Source: Bin87 sp965116785
GTDB lineage: Bacteria; Chloroflexota; Dehalococcoidia; Lucifugimonadales; UBA3495
NCBI GenBank assembly: GCA_965116785.1
Contig: OZ220731.1
Span: 2,170,001 to 2,234,000, forward strand
Length of the DNA: 64,000 nt
Direction of reading: 5' to 3'
The notes under the pieces are model-generated. The model had not been told where the DNA came from. It saw only the letters and a list, made by a program, of their open reading frames with translations, and made no database searches. Below are positions 1-9,636 of this stretch, piece by piece (within the stretch, counting starts at the first letter, position 1; each line of letters opens with the position of its first letter). Both the position numbers and the translations under genes were made by a program.

Positions 1-3000
1 TCGTCGTCGGTGTCGTTCACGATGGGCACCGACATCGAATTGGTGGCGCGGTAACGCCGGTTGCCGTCAACGGTCGCGGACCGGAAATCGGCCTGACTGA
101 ACGTGAGCGTGCTGGACACGTGAGTGTAGTCGTCCGTGGCGTCTGCGGTGACAGGGGAGGTGGCGACCGTTGCGTCGAAGGAGAAGCCGGCCTCGGGACG
201 CTTGTCGCTGGTGGTGGTGGCCGTGACGTTCAGCCTCACGGCGCTCGAACCCTCGTTGACGGACACCGTTGCGGGATTCCAGCCCAGCGTGACGGGCACC
301 TGCTCGTCGTCCTTGATCGTCACCGTCGCGACGGAGTTTCCGCCCAGCAGGTTCGTTGCGCCGGTTTCGGAATAATCCAGCGTCGCGGTGAACTTCTCGT
401 CGGTTTCGTCAACCGCATCGCTGACGATGGTTATGTTGAAGTCCTTGGTGGCCCGATACCGATAACTGCTGCCGATCAGCACCCGTTCGAAGTCGCTTTG
501 CTCGAACGTCAACGTCGCGCCGGTGGGCGGTATATAGTCGGCGGGATCGGTGGCGGTGTCGTCGTCGGTGGTCACGGTCGCGTCGAATGAGAAATCAGAC
601 GGCAACGCTTCATCACGATCAGTGGTCGCGACGGCTGTGAGGGTGACGTGCCCACCGTCTTCGTTCACGTCCACCGAGGTTTCGTCCCACTGCAGCGTCA
701 CGCGCGCGCTGGTGTTGGACGGGGTTCCAGTTTCGGTTTCGGACCACGGCCCGGGGCCGCCGGCGTTCCAGCCCCGCACCTGCACGTCGTACTGTACCCA
801 GTTGGTCAGGCCGACTATGGTGTATCCCTGCCGGTTGGACGGTACATCGATTTCAACCGTCCAGTTTGCGTCAACGGTCTCGTCTTCGCTGCTCTCAATA
901 TAACGCAGGTCGTGCGAAGTGACCGGATGCTGGCGAGCGCTTATCGCGGTGGCCCACTGGACGGTCATCTTGCCGCCGCTGGGGTCGGTGGAAATGCTGG
1001 TGATGACAGGGGGGGCCGGTACGGTGATCACCGCGTGCGAGGCTGACCAGGGGTGTTCGGTGGAACCAACCACCGCTCGCAATTGAACGTCGTGCGACCG
1101 CCCACTCCCCAGGTACACGGTCGGAATGAGGGTATGTTCCAGCGGGCCTCCAGACGTGGACGTCCAGATGGAATCGACCTCGGTCCAGTCGCCGAAGGTG
1201 GTGAATTTGTGCCGGAGATCGTAGGACGTGACGGTCCCCAGGCTGGGATTGGTTGGCGCCGTCCATGTCACGACCAGCGTCTGCTCCCCGAGCGAGGTGA
1301 CCGATGTGATGGTCGGCGCGTCCGGTGAGGCCGTGGTCACCTGCACCGTTTCCGACCACTCGCCGCCGCCTTCCGCGCTTACGGCCCGCACTCGTACGTC
1401 ATACTCAATCTCGCCGTCCAGCCCGCTGGTCGTGTACTGGCGCGCGCTCGACCCGGTTGTGACGGATGTCCATTCACCGTCGGATTTGTCGGCAGCGTCG
1501 TTGCGTATGTATTGCACCTGGTATTGTGTTATTGGAGATTTGCCGGGGTCGGGCGGCGTTGCCCAGGCCACCGTGAATCCGCCCGAGGCCGGTTGCGCCT
1601 CGTCGATACCCGGCGCCGCCGGCTTCGTGCCGTGGCCGAACACCTCGATATTCCAGGATTCCAACGAGCCCGCAACTCCCGATATGTGGTCGGTCACGCG
1701 CAGCGTCCACTTCCCTGCCGGGGACTCCCCGAGGTGCCTGGCCGAACCAAGCCGCAAACGGTGGCCCACTACGGCAAACGGGATCTCCTCGCCGAACTCT
1801 GATTGATCGAAGTAGGGCGACAACTTGGATACCCTGCCGGTCGGAGATTCGAGTTCCACGTCCAGGTCCCGAAACGAATGGTGACGGATCTCCGCGTTAA
1901 CATGGACGTACTCGATGAATTCAACGTTACCGTCCATGGTCAACTCGCTGGACACCGTGGTTCCCGGATCTGTGGCGGTCGCGTCAGGGATGGTCAGGTC
2001 AATGTCGTGCGACTCGGCCACGATTTTTCGAAGGGACGGTACGTTGGTCCAGCCGCTGGCAAGGTTCACCGCGGCCTGGGCGTCCACCACGCCAAAGCCG
2101 TACTCGTGGTTGAAATTGTATGTTCCGGCGCCTCCGTATTTCGTTGCTCCGGTCTCCCAACCGGAGTTGGAGGCGTCATTCTTGCGGGCAGAGGCGGCCA
2201 GAATGAGCTTCACGTCGCGCCAGGTGAGGGCATCGTTGGCTTTCCGGATCAGCGCCACCACGCCGGATACGATGGGCGCCGCCGCGCTGGTACCGCCGAA
2301 ACCCTTGGTGTACCGGTTGCTGTTGGTGGTGGTGGTGATGCCCGGGGTCCCGCTGTCGTCGGAAGGCGCGCACACCCACAGGTTCGCGCCCATTTCCGAG
2401 TAATATGTGCGCACGCCGTCACTGCTCACCGCGCACACGGCCGTAACGGCGTGGAAGTTGTTGCGCTCGTCCAGGTTGGAATAGTCTCCCATTCGCGCGC
2501 CGTTGCCGGCCGACCATACGAAGACGACGCCCTTCCCTCCGTAGCCGGATGTGACGGCGTTTTCGATTGCCTCGTCCCAGAGGGCGCTTGCGGACTCCGG
2601 CGTCCCGACATCGCCCTGACCCCAGCTGTTGTTGGACACCGCCGTGGTGGCCGCGTGCAGGGACATGGCCTCAACTTCGTCGTTGAGGTTGCCTGTGGCG
2701 AGCAGGTTGTAGCCATAGATCGTCGCCTGCGGGGCAACGCCGCGCACACCGATGCTGTTGTTTTCAGCAGCGATGATGCCGGCAACCGCGGTCCCGTGCG
2801 TTCGGAATGGATGGTATATGCCGCCCTGGCCGACGAAGTCGCGATTCTTCGATGTGTCAACGTTGTTGGTCAGGTCCTCGTGCTGGTGGTCCATCCCGTC
2901 GTCGACCACCGCCACCGTGATTCCTGCTCCCAGGTTGCCGCCGTTCCAGACCCGCTCGACGTTGATGTCCTCGGTGGAGCCGGATCCAAACAGCCCGTCA

Positions 3001-4901
3001 TCCTGCAGGTGCCATTGGCAGCCGTACCAGGTATCGGCGATTCCGCCCCCGGAGACATCCTCGCAGGCTTCGACCAGATTGGAGAACCCGAAATCCTCAA
3101 TGGCCAGGACGGTGTATTTCCCGGTGCTGCCGTCGCCGGTCACTTTCAGGTAGTAAGTGCCGGCATCGAGTTTGTGAGCGATGCCGAAACTGATAATCCG
3201 CTTGAAATGGCCGGCGAAATCGACGTCGAAGTCGGGGTCAAGGGCGGTTTCGTTGCTGTCCAGAAGCTCGGCATCGAAATCGGCGCCGGAGGTGTTGGGT
3301 GCGGCCCAGATCTGTACGTAGGTCGTATCGTCCACGGTGATGCTGAAGTAGTCGGCGTCGCCGGTGGAGGTAATGTTCCCGCCGACCGCGTCATCCGGTG
3401 TGATCGCCTGCGCATCTCCGGCCGTGCTGCCTGGGTTGCCGGCATCGGTGGCGTAAACCCGGTACCAGCCCGAGGTTATCCCCCGATCGCTGCTGACCTG
3501 GAGTTCGTAGGCGCCCGCGTCAAGCGTATGGTGGATCACGAAGCCCTCGGCTTTGGGCGGGAGGTTGCCATCGTTGTTTTGAGCGAGAACGGACCCGCGT
3601 TCGTTCAACAGCCGGGCGGTCAGGTCCGGTGCGCCGAAGCCCCGTATGATCACGTTCGTGCGTTCCGTCAACTCCAGATCGTAGGAGTCCGTTTCGTTGG
3701 GCGGATTAATTGATCCGCCGACATTGCCGCCCAGCGTCAGCTCGTTGGGGTCAACGGGATCGGTGGTTTCGGTCGCGGCCTTGATTCGCAGGACATACTC
3801 CCCGATTGCCGAGCCTTGCCCGGTGACCCTTATGTAGTAGGTTCCCGCTTCGAGAGTGCGGCGGATGAGGAAGTTGTCCGGGTTGGTCAACTCGGCGCTG
3901 CTGCCGACGGAGATGATGGTATTGCCGTCGCCATCGAACAGCGTGCCCATGGTGTCCAGATCGCCCTCGGTGAAGATCTCGAACTCCATTGGGTCGGGAG
4001 CCTGCTCGTCGGTGATCACCATTTCGAAGTAGTCCCAGTCGGACGAATAGCTATAACCATCAAAAATCGCGCCGTCATCTATTCTGCCCCAGAAATAGTT
4101 GCTGCCCATGGGATCGAGTTCGCCTGATGACGTGGTTGCCAGGGTGATTGCCCTGGCGTGGTCCCGGTCCTGACCGGGATCCACCGGCGTCGCGCTCATC
4201 GTCGCCGACCATGGCCCCTCGATGCCCAATTCCATGGCTCGCACCTGCACGTCGTACTCGGTGTCGTTGTCCAGCCCGGTGATTCCGTCCAGCAGCAGGC
4301 CATCGGCGCTCGCATCCGTCACCTCCGTCCATTGGTCGTCGGATTTGTCGGTGGCGTCGGTCGCAATGTGCCGCAGGTCATAGGTGGTGTCGGTATCCAC
4401 CAGCGTCGTCGGGGCATTCCAGGTTGCCGCCAGGGCTTTGTCGTCTCCGCGCAACGCGGACAGGGTCGCCCTGGTTACCTCCGATAGCTCAGGCGTACCC
4501 CTAACCGTTGCCGACCACGCGCCGTCGCCCTCCGCGTTGACGGCTCGCACCTGCACGTCGTACTCCGTGGCGTCGGTGAGGTTGTCCAGCCCGTACCGCA
4601 GTTCACCGTCGCCGGTGGTCCATACGTCTTGTGTTGCCGTCCATCGACTGTCCGCTTTGTCCGTGGCGTCAGTCTCGATGTACCGCGCGTCGTAGGCGGT
4701 GATGGTCGAGCCGCCGCTGCCGGATGGGGCGGACCATTTCACCAGCAACCAGCCGGCCCGGGCCGTAACCGTGTCGATGGTCGGCGCGCCCGGCACCGTC
4801 GCCTGCGCCCGGGCATTCATCGGGACCAGCAGGCTCAGGAGACCCAGCAGGGCCAACCCCGCTGCCAGCAACCGCGCCGCAGAGAGTCCTAGCCCTGTCA
4901 T
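1..4901 (-). CDS. Giant secreted kexin-like S8 serine protease (3' end outside window)
   Basis: The frame is open from an ATG at 4901 to the left edge, about 1633 codons with no stop. It begins with a signal peptide (hydrophobic stretch, then NARA-Q near residue 33). In order follow two FnIII domains (about 34-235), three PPC-type domains (about 240-620), an S8 catalytic domain, a proprotein-convertase P domain (about 980-1090), three FnIII domains (about 1094-1389) and at least two Calx-beta domains. The catalytic triad is visible: D667 in AVVDDGMDH, H702 in RTHGTAVAGI and S872 in GGTSAAAPIVSGV. The DDG motif and P domain place it with kexin/furin-like S8 enzymes. It probably acts outside the cell or on its surface and degrades or processes proteins. 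It lies 67 bases downstream of the lipoprotein at 4969-5829, probably in one operon. Long antisense frames over it are shadows. The C-terminal anchor is outside the window. Confidence 0.93.
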   Translation of the reverse strand, partial: MTGLGLSAARLLAAGLALLGLLSLLVPMNARAQATVPGAPTIDTVTARAGWLLVKWSAPSGSGGSTITAYDARYIETDATDKADSRWTATQDVWTTGDGELRYGLDNLTDATEYDVQVRAVNAEGDGAWSATVRGTPELSEVTRATLSALRGDDKALAATWNAPTTLVDTDTTYDLRHIATDATDKSDDQWTEVTDASADGLLLDGITGLDNDTEYDVQVRAMELGIEGPWSATMSATPVDPGQDRDHARAITLATTSSGELDPMGSNYFWGRIDDGAIFDGYSYSSDWDYFEMVITDEQAPDPMEFEIFTEGDLDTMGTLFDGDGNTIISVGSSAELTNPDNFLIRRTLEAGTYYIRVTGQGSAIGEYVLRIKAATETTDPVDPNELTLGGNVGGSINPPNETDSYDLELTERTNVIIRGFGAPDLTARLLNERGSVLAQNNDGNLPPKAEGFVIHHTLDAGAYELQVSSDRGITSGWYRVYATDAGNPGSTAGDAQAITPDDAVGGNITSTGDADYFSITVDDTTYVQIWAAPNTSGADFDAELLDSNETALDPDFDVDFAGHFKRIISFGIAHKLDAGTYYLKVTGDGSTGKYTVLAIEDFGFSNLVEACEDVSGGGIADTWYGCQWHLQDDGLFGSGSTEDINVERVWNGGNLGAGITVAVVDDGMDHQHEDLTNNVDTSKNRDFVGQGGIYHPFRTHGTAVAGIIAAENNSIGVRGVAPQATIYGYNLLATGNLNDEVEAMSLHAATTAVSNNSWGQGDVGTPESASALWDEAIENAVTSGYGGKGVVFVWSAGNGARMGDYSNLDERNNFHAVTAVCAVSSDGVRTYYSEMGANLWVCAPSDDSGTPGITTTTNSNRYTKGFGGTSAAAPIVSGVVALIRKANDALTWRDVKLILAASARKNDASNSGWETGATKYGGAGTYNFNHEYGFGVVDAQAAVNLASGWTNVPSLRKIVAESHDIDLTIPDATATDPGTTVSSELTMDGNVEFIEYVHVNAEIRHHSFRDLDVELESPTGRVSKLSPYFDQSEFGEEIPFAVVGHRLRLGSARHLGESPAGKWTLRVTDHISGVAGSLESWNIEVFGHGTKPAAPGIDEAQPASGGFTVAWATPPDPGKSPITQYQVQYIRNDAADKSDGEWTSVTTGSSARQYTTSGLDGEIEYDVRVRAVSAEGGGEWSETVQVTTASPDAPTITSVTSLGEQTLVVTWTAPTNPSLGTVTSYDLRHKFTTFGDWTEVDSIWTSTSGGPLEHTLIPTVYLGSGRSHDVQLRAVVGSTEHPWSASHAVITVPAPPVITSISTDPSGGKMTVQWATAISARQHPVTSHDLRYIESSEDETVDANWTVEIDVPSNRQGYTIVGLTNWVQYDVQVRGWNAGGPGPWSETETGTPSNTSARVTLQWDETSVDVNEDGGHVTLTAVATTDRDEALPSDFSFDATVTTDDDTATDPADYIPPTGATLTFEQSDFERVLIGSSYRYRATKDFNITIVSDAVDETDEKFTATLDYSETGATNLLGGNSVATVTIKDDEQVPVTLGWNPATVSVNEGSSAVRLNVTATTTSDKRPEAGFSFDATVATSPVTADATDDYTHVSSTLTFSQADFRSATVDGNRRYRATNSMSVPIVNDTDD

Positions 4902-4968
4902 ACGGGAAGTGCGCGCCTGCGACACATCGTCGGCGAGAGGAAACGGTTTCCCGAGAAACTGTGTGGCA

Positions 4969-5829
4969 CTACTCGGCCACCAGTTCGCGCCGCCAGTTTG
5001 GAGTGGATACGCGCACGCCGTACTGCGTCGCCAGGGCATTCGCCAGATCCAGGGACGGGAAGCCGGGCTGGGTATCCACGAAGAACCCGTTGGCGATGTA
5101 GTCCAGTTCCGACACACGATCCGGGCGGATTCCGTTCCGGTCGAAGAACGCGTCCGTCTCCGCGCCGCTCCAGGATTTGTCCAGGGCCAGCAGCACTCCG
5201 CCCGGCAGCGTCATCAGCGTCCCCGATTGCGACTGGAATACCGGCATGGTGGCGGAGGGGGCCGCGTCGGACTTGTCGACCGAGCCGGCCTTGTCGGCCG
5301 CGTCGCTCCGCGTTGTTTTGGCGGCGGTTTCGCTCCGGGGCTCAATATCACCACCCTGCGTCGCCGTCAAATCCGGTTGCAGCAGCGCGGTCATCGTGCG
5401 GTCGCCATCGCGCCAGGTGTAGGGACGCTGTTGCGCGGGTTGTTCTCCCACCGCGCCGCCGGCTGCGTCGGACACGCTCTCCTCGCTGGACGCTTGCTCA
5501 CCCGCAGGTTCGCCCACGGGCCGGGCGGCGAGTTCAGAAAGCGCCCCGCGTGGAGCGAACGGTTCGACCTCGGGCACAACAAGTCGGGGCGGCGAAGCCG
5601 GGATTTCTGCGAGCCGCTCGTCCAACCTGAACGGCGACTCGGTGGGCTTGACCGGCCGTTCCGGATCGCCGCCCCGGATGGCTGCGGCCGGCGGGGCATG
5701 AGTGGGCGCGGGTTCGCTTATCGTGGCCGCCGCCGGACCGCAACCCAGCAGCATGATCGGCAAAATCACCGGCAGGCAGACGACCAGTCCCGCTCGGAAT
5801 GGCTGGATCATCGCGAATCCGCTGGGCAA
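4969..5829 (-). CDS. Lipoprotein with protease pro-domain-like C-terminus
   Basis: This 286-residue protein has an N-terminal hydrophobic segment ending in a lipobox (LPIMLLGC), so it should be a lipid-anchored exported protein. The middle is a low-complexity Pro/Ala/Glu/Ser linker. The last 90 or so residues form the only compact region: it starts with GTLMTLPGGVLLALDKSW and continues through RVSELDYIANGFFVDT to a run ending in TPNWRREL. That pattern (a small fold followed by a 'gone to here, now these residues' PNW end) resembles the N-terminal pro-region of large bacterial S8 proteases. The kexin-like protease encoded 67 bases downstream lacks such a region after its own signal peptide. 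I infer a folding chaperone or inhibitor acting in trans. An in-frame ATG at 5811 is an alternative start. The pro-domain assignment is from pattern memory, not a search. Confidence 0.8.
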   Translation of the reverse strand: MPSGFAMIQPFRAGLVVCLPVILPIMLLGCGPAAATISEPAPTHAPPAAAIRGGDPERPVKPTESPFRLDERLAEIPASPPRLVVPEVEPFAPRGALSELAARPVGEPAGEQASSEESVSDAAGGAVGEQPAQQRPYTWRDGDRTMTALLQPDLTATQGGDIEPRSETAAKTTRSDAADKAGSVDKSDAAPSATMPVFQSQSGTLMTLPGGVLLALDKSWSGAETDAFFDRNGIRPDRVSELDYIANGFFVDTQPGFPSLDLANALATQYGVRVSTPNWRRELVAE

Positions 5830-6231
5830 ACATTTGGCGCGTATTGGACCATATATCCAATGATTTATTGTTTATGCCGCGTTTTCCATGCGAAATGTTG
5901 TGCATCCTGTTGTCCATTACGGATCGGCATCTCATGCAAGGCTTGCAGGCAATGTGCATGATGCACGTGAAGCGGTATCACATGTGCATAACATGCTTTG
6001 GAACTGCGACAGCGCCGCAAACGCGAAAGCGGCGCCAGGACTTCGCCGCTCGCGCGTTCATACCATGGGACACCGGAGGATAGCCCGCCGCCATTCGCGT
6101 CCTGCCCCAATCCGTCCTGATCGGACCTCAGCCGACCCATCCCAAGCGACCGCGTCGGGCAACCCGCCCTTACTACTCAATCCCGCGCAATAGACGTGTA
6201 GAACGGGAGGCAGTCACGCGCCCCACCTCTC
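5830..6231. other. Gene-free stretch upstream of protease operon
   Basis: About 400 bases without a supportable gene. The part nearest the lipoprotein (about 5840-6010) is AT-richer than its surroundings and full of short dyads built on CCAT/ATGG and TGCA (for example CCATATATCC near 5850 and CACATGTGCAT near 5980). It probably holds the promoter and operator of the protease operon. The rest (6010-6230) shows nothing recognisable. Confidence 0.4.
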
Positions 6232-6498
6232 GTGGAACGCATCCCCATTGACTCAGCCGCGTCCTGCCGTCGGAACCAAAATATCCAACTTGGCCAGCAG
6301 GAAAATTGGGGCAACGGTCGCCGCAGCGATTGCCCGTTCCGAGTCTTCGAGGTGGACCACATCATCCCCTGCGGCACCGGCGGCCAGGACAGCATCGAGG
6401 ACCGGCAGCTACTCTGCGCCCACTCCAACCGGATGAAGGGCGACCGCCCGCAGGAGTATCTGGTGGCCAGGTCGAGGGAGTTGGGGATTGTGGCGTGA
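6232..6498 (+). pseudogene. HNH endonuclease C-terminal remnant
   Basis: The 88 residues match the C-terminal HNH module found at the end of many nucleases and methylase-associated proteins: CPFRVFEVDHIIP, then QLLCAHSNRMKGDRPQEY and ARSRELGI. The core DH dyad and NRMKG are kept. The zinc-binding cysteines expected before the core (normally CNGC) read GNGR here, and the usual HCNR reads HSNR, so metal binding looks lost. No N-terminal part can be found upstream, and the start is arbitrary. It is most likely a decayed fragment at the edge of the mobile-element cluster. Confidence 0.6.
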
Positions 6499-6560
6499 TC
6501 AGATTTCTTCTCGGGAAACTGTCACTGTGTCGGCCCTGAGTGGAGCGCCAACTGCCGGTG

Positions 6561-8059
6561 CTAGCAGTCCGTCCGAGGATTGGCGATGGCTGCTGATGGG
6601 AACGTGTAGTCGGGCCGGTTTACACGGTTAGCGAGCTTGGCGGTGCGGGGCTGACCGACACGCGACAGTTGCGAAAGAGCTTGAGCAGGTTGTGGCCGGT
6701 GCAGATCAGCGACCACTCGCCCTGAACCTTGGCCAATCCCCGCAGTAGGAACTGCCGGAACCCTCTGCCCTGCTTGATCTGGCCGAAGACCGGCTCCACG
6801 GTGGACATGCGTAACGCGTAGCGTTGGCGCCCCCGCCTGGTCTGCAACTTGCGCCGCATCCGGTCCCTGGGGGAGAGGTGCCTGGGGATGCGCCCTCGGG
6901 GCGCTGGCGGAGGTTGGTGTCCATGTCGGGTCTTCTCCGGCGCGACGAAGGGGTCCACTCCCAGAGCCTGCAGATCTGCCACCGTCTGGGCCGAGTAGTA
7001 CCCCGCATCGCCCGACACCTCTTTGGGCACTGCCCCCAGATTGGCGATGGCTTGCTCGATCATCACAACCGCCTGCTGCTTGTCCGATGCCTGGTTGGTG
7101 GCCTGGGCCGCGATGATCAGCTGATGCTTGTGGTCCACCTCCGCCTGGCAGTTGTAGGCTTGCAGGAAGTTCCGTCCACCGGGCCCGGGCATGATGCGAG
7201 GCTCGGCATCAGTGAAGTTGCGCTGGGCCTTGTCCTCGGGCACACCTAAATGCTCCCTGCCTGCTGCGTCAGCTTCCTCAGCAGCAGCCTGGGCCTCGGC
7301 CTCCAATGCCGCCATGGCCTCCCGGATCCTCTCCAACCGACCTTCTCCAACCGACCTTCTCGAAAAGCCAACTCCTGCGGCAACTCGTCACCGCGCCGGT
7401 CCTTCCCGTACCGGCGGTCTTCCTCCTCGTCCACCTCCCGAGCCCGCCGCAGCAACTCATCCGCCTCCCCCTGCAACTGCTCTTCCTTCTCTTTCATCCG
7501 CTGGTAGCTCATGGCCTGGTGCTTCGACGCATTCGCCCTGACCTTGGTGCCGTCCAGCGCCACGTGGCCCAACTTCACCAGTCCCTCACGCTGGCACAGC
7601 AATAGCATCTGTAGAAACAGCCCCGACAGCGCCGTCAGATGGTCCTTGCGAAAGTCCGAGATGGTGCGGAAATCGGGCGTGTTATTCACCGCCAGCACCC
7701 GGAAGGCGATGTCCTCGTGCAGCCTTTGGGCGATCCTCCGCTACGAAGGCACCCCGATGCAGTAAGCGTAGAGCAGCACCTTCACCATCATCTGGGGATG
7801 GTAGGGCGGGCCAGCGCGCCTTTCGCCCTCGTAGCGGGCCGTGATCTCCGACAGGTCCAACTGGTCCACCACGTCAGAGATGAAGCAGGCCAGATGATCC
7901 TCTGGCAGCTACTCCTGCAGCGCCGCCGGCAGCAGCAACTGCTGGTCGGGATCATATGGCAGATAGGTCTTGCTCATCACCGGCTCCCACCGACTGGACT
8001 GCGCCCATCATTACCCCTGCAACCGCCCCCACGTTCGCTTTTCTCGCACGGGCTGCTAG
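6561..8059 (-). mobile_element. IS1182-type element, copy A
   Basis: The limits come from comparison with copy B (24962-26501): sequence identity begins and ends at a CTAG. The ends are imperfect inverted repeats, CTAGCAGTCCGTCCGAG at 6561 and CTAGCAGCCCGTGCGAG reading inward from 8059. It carries one broken transposase gene. The right end touches the IS701-type element and shares the CTAG tetranucleotide with it. Confidence 0.8.
6620..7977 (-). pseudogene. Transposase of IS1182-type copy A (two amber codons, one frameshift)
   Basis: The gene starts at ATG 7977 (MSKTYLPYDPDQQLLLP) and would encode an IS1182-family DDE transposase of about 450 residues. Recognisable motifs are LGHVALDGTKVRANA, the coiled, charged insertion with EEDRRYGKDRRGDELP, PGPGGRNFLQAYNCQAEVDH, SGDAGYYSAQTV and the C-terminal STVEPVFGQIKQGRGFRQF. 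The frame is broken three times: TAG at 7909-7911 where the family has Trp, TAG at 7741-7743, and a frameshift near 7336-7370 inside a duplicated CCAACCGACCTTCTC. The same two TAG codons occur in copy B. It cannot make a full-length protein without readthrough. Confidence 0.85.
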
Positions 8060-9517
8060 TATTACAACGACGGTTTATGGAGGGATGCCGGTGGGTCGTT
8101 GGCGGGTAGCGCGCCGTTTCTGGTGAGAGCGCCTGGCCCGGTCGTTGCGCTGCTGGACGTCCGCCAGCCATTGCAGCAGTTCATCCGGCCCGAATTGCTC
8201 CCGTGGCAGCAGTTCACGCACCACACGGTACACCTGGGGTCTGGTGATCAGGGGCATCTTTTTCCCCCCAATCCTGCTGTAAGGTCAACAGGAAAGCCCC
8301 AGCGAGCAGGCACATGGCAATGTGATGGTGCCAGCCGGCCCAAGTGCGGGTCTCGTACTCGTCGAGACCCACGTCGCTCTTCTCGGTCTCGAACTCAGTT
8401 TCGATGCGCCAGCGGGAGCCGCCCACGTAAGCCAGGGTTTCCAACGGCGTGTCCTCGGGAGCGTTGGAGAGGTAGTAGCGGGGCTCGCTGCCATCGCGGT
8501 TCCGTCGATAGACTGCCCAATGGACCTCGCCGGGCCGGCGCCTGGCGGTGGGCCGCACCCGCTGGGCGCTGAACAGGTAAGTCCGGGGACCCTGGCTCCC
8601 CTGAGACACCGTTATCTCCTGCCAGGCGGCTGCCGGCACGGCAGCGGCCCGCTCCTGCATGGTCTGCCGCTGCCCCCTCTGCAGCCTGGGTTTGATGGGA
8701 CGCCCGCGACCCTGATACGGCGGACTGGTCCACGCCGGCGCTTCCGGCCACACCGTGAAACTTGCCGGTACGTCCAGGACGTAACGCATCCCCAAGGCCG
8801 ACAGCCCTTCACGGAAGGACGGCGACACCCCGAAAGCGTCATCCCCAGCCACCCAGCGGGCTTCGAGATGCCCCCGGGTCAACGCCCGCTCCACCATCTC
8901 CAACGCCAACTCCGTCTTGCTCCGGTACTCCCGCCGCTCCTCGGGCACCCCAGCCGCCTGGCACCGGGCATCGTCCCCAGTCCAACTCTCCGGCAGGTAC
9001 AGTCGCTTGTCCACCAGAGCGCGACCCAACGGGCTCACCTGGGCCAGGAACATGCCCGCCTGGCAGTTCGCCACCTTCCCCAATCGACCACAGTACTGCC
9101 GTGCCACCCCTACTGACTTCATCCCCTGCTTGGGAAAGTCACTGCCGTCCGCCACCCACACCGCCAACGGATGCTCCAGCCGGGCCGCCAGATACTCTTG
9201 CAGCCGGCCCATCACCGCGTCGTCGTCCCACGGCGCCTCAGTCAGAAAACGTTGCATCGACCGCGCTGATACGCCCACCGACTCCGACCGGTTCTCCGCG
9301 TTGCGCCGATCCTGGGACTGCACCAACAGGGCTCGCACATAGTGGCTGCCGTGCTCCTGCGACTCCCGCCGGCCAAATAGCGGACTGAAGTAAGCATGGA
9401 AATCCCGAAAGACGCCGTCCACCCGATCCAACGCCGCCGCATCCATCACCCTGCTCCACCTCCCAGGACCTTCGTTTACTCGCCCATGCTCCCACCAGAT
9501 GAACCGTCGTTGTAATA
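8060..9517 (-). mobile_element. IS701-family element
   Basis: The element is bounded by perfect terminal inverted repeats of 16 bases (TATTACAACGACGGTT at 8060 and its complement ending at 9517). Both ends are flanked by CTAG (8056-8059 and 9518-9521), a four-base target duplication of the YTAR type expected for IS701. The left CTAG is also the end of IS1182-type copy A, so the element inserted exactly at that junction. On the right it interrupts an SbcD-like gene. Confidence 0.88.
8075..9446 (-). pseudogene. IS701-family transposase (C-terminal frameshift)
   Basis: From ATG 9446 (MDAAALDRVDG) the product runs about 410 residues as a typical IS701 transposase. DDE candidates are D in VWVADGSDFPKQG, D in WVAGDDAFGVSPSF, and E in WRIETEFETEKSDVGLDEYE. 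The main frame stops at 8214 soon after LTLQQDWGEKDAP. The expected C-terminal tail, VYRVVRELLPREQFGPDELL, continues in another frame (8075-8257). The shift lies at a run of six G and five A (coding strand) near 8260. It could be a simple homopolymer indel or a recoding site. An upstream ATG at 9533 lies outside the element and is not the start. Confidence 0.82.
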
Positions 9518-9521
9518 CTAG

Positions 9522-9636
9522 CCATCTGGTCAATTACGTCGAGCCGTGCACCGCTGAAGCGGGCTTGAGCGTCGTGGTCTAGGTAGCGCCTAGCCATCCC
9601 CAATTGCCAATCAGCGGTGTGGAGAAATTTGACCAT
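9522..9636 (-). pseudogene. N-terminal fragment of SbcD/Mre11-like DNA repair exonuclease
   Basis: Beginning at ATG 9636 the translation MVKFLHTADWQLGMARRYLD matches the start of metallophosphoesterase-type DNA repair exonucleases: the DxH metal-binding motif appears as HTADWQLG. The reading continues through ARFSGARLDVIDQMA and then enters the IS701 element at the CTAG duplication. No continuation is found on the far side of the IS701/IS1182 pair, so the remaining gene was deleted or moved. An AAGGAAC sequence upstream is a plausible ribosome site. The frame that runs on into the IS is an artefact. Confidence 0.75.

Noticed and set aside
1803..3713. 636-codon plus-strand open frame
   Set aside because: It is antisense to the S8 protease, whose minus-strand frame has a complete catalytic triad and domain order. 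The plus-strand translation has no recognisable features.
9238..9636. 132-residue protein with SbcD-like start
   Set aside because: Only the first 38 residues are SbcD-like; the rest is antisense reading of the IS701 end.
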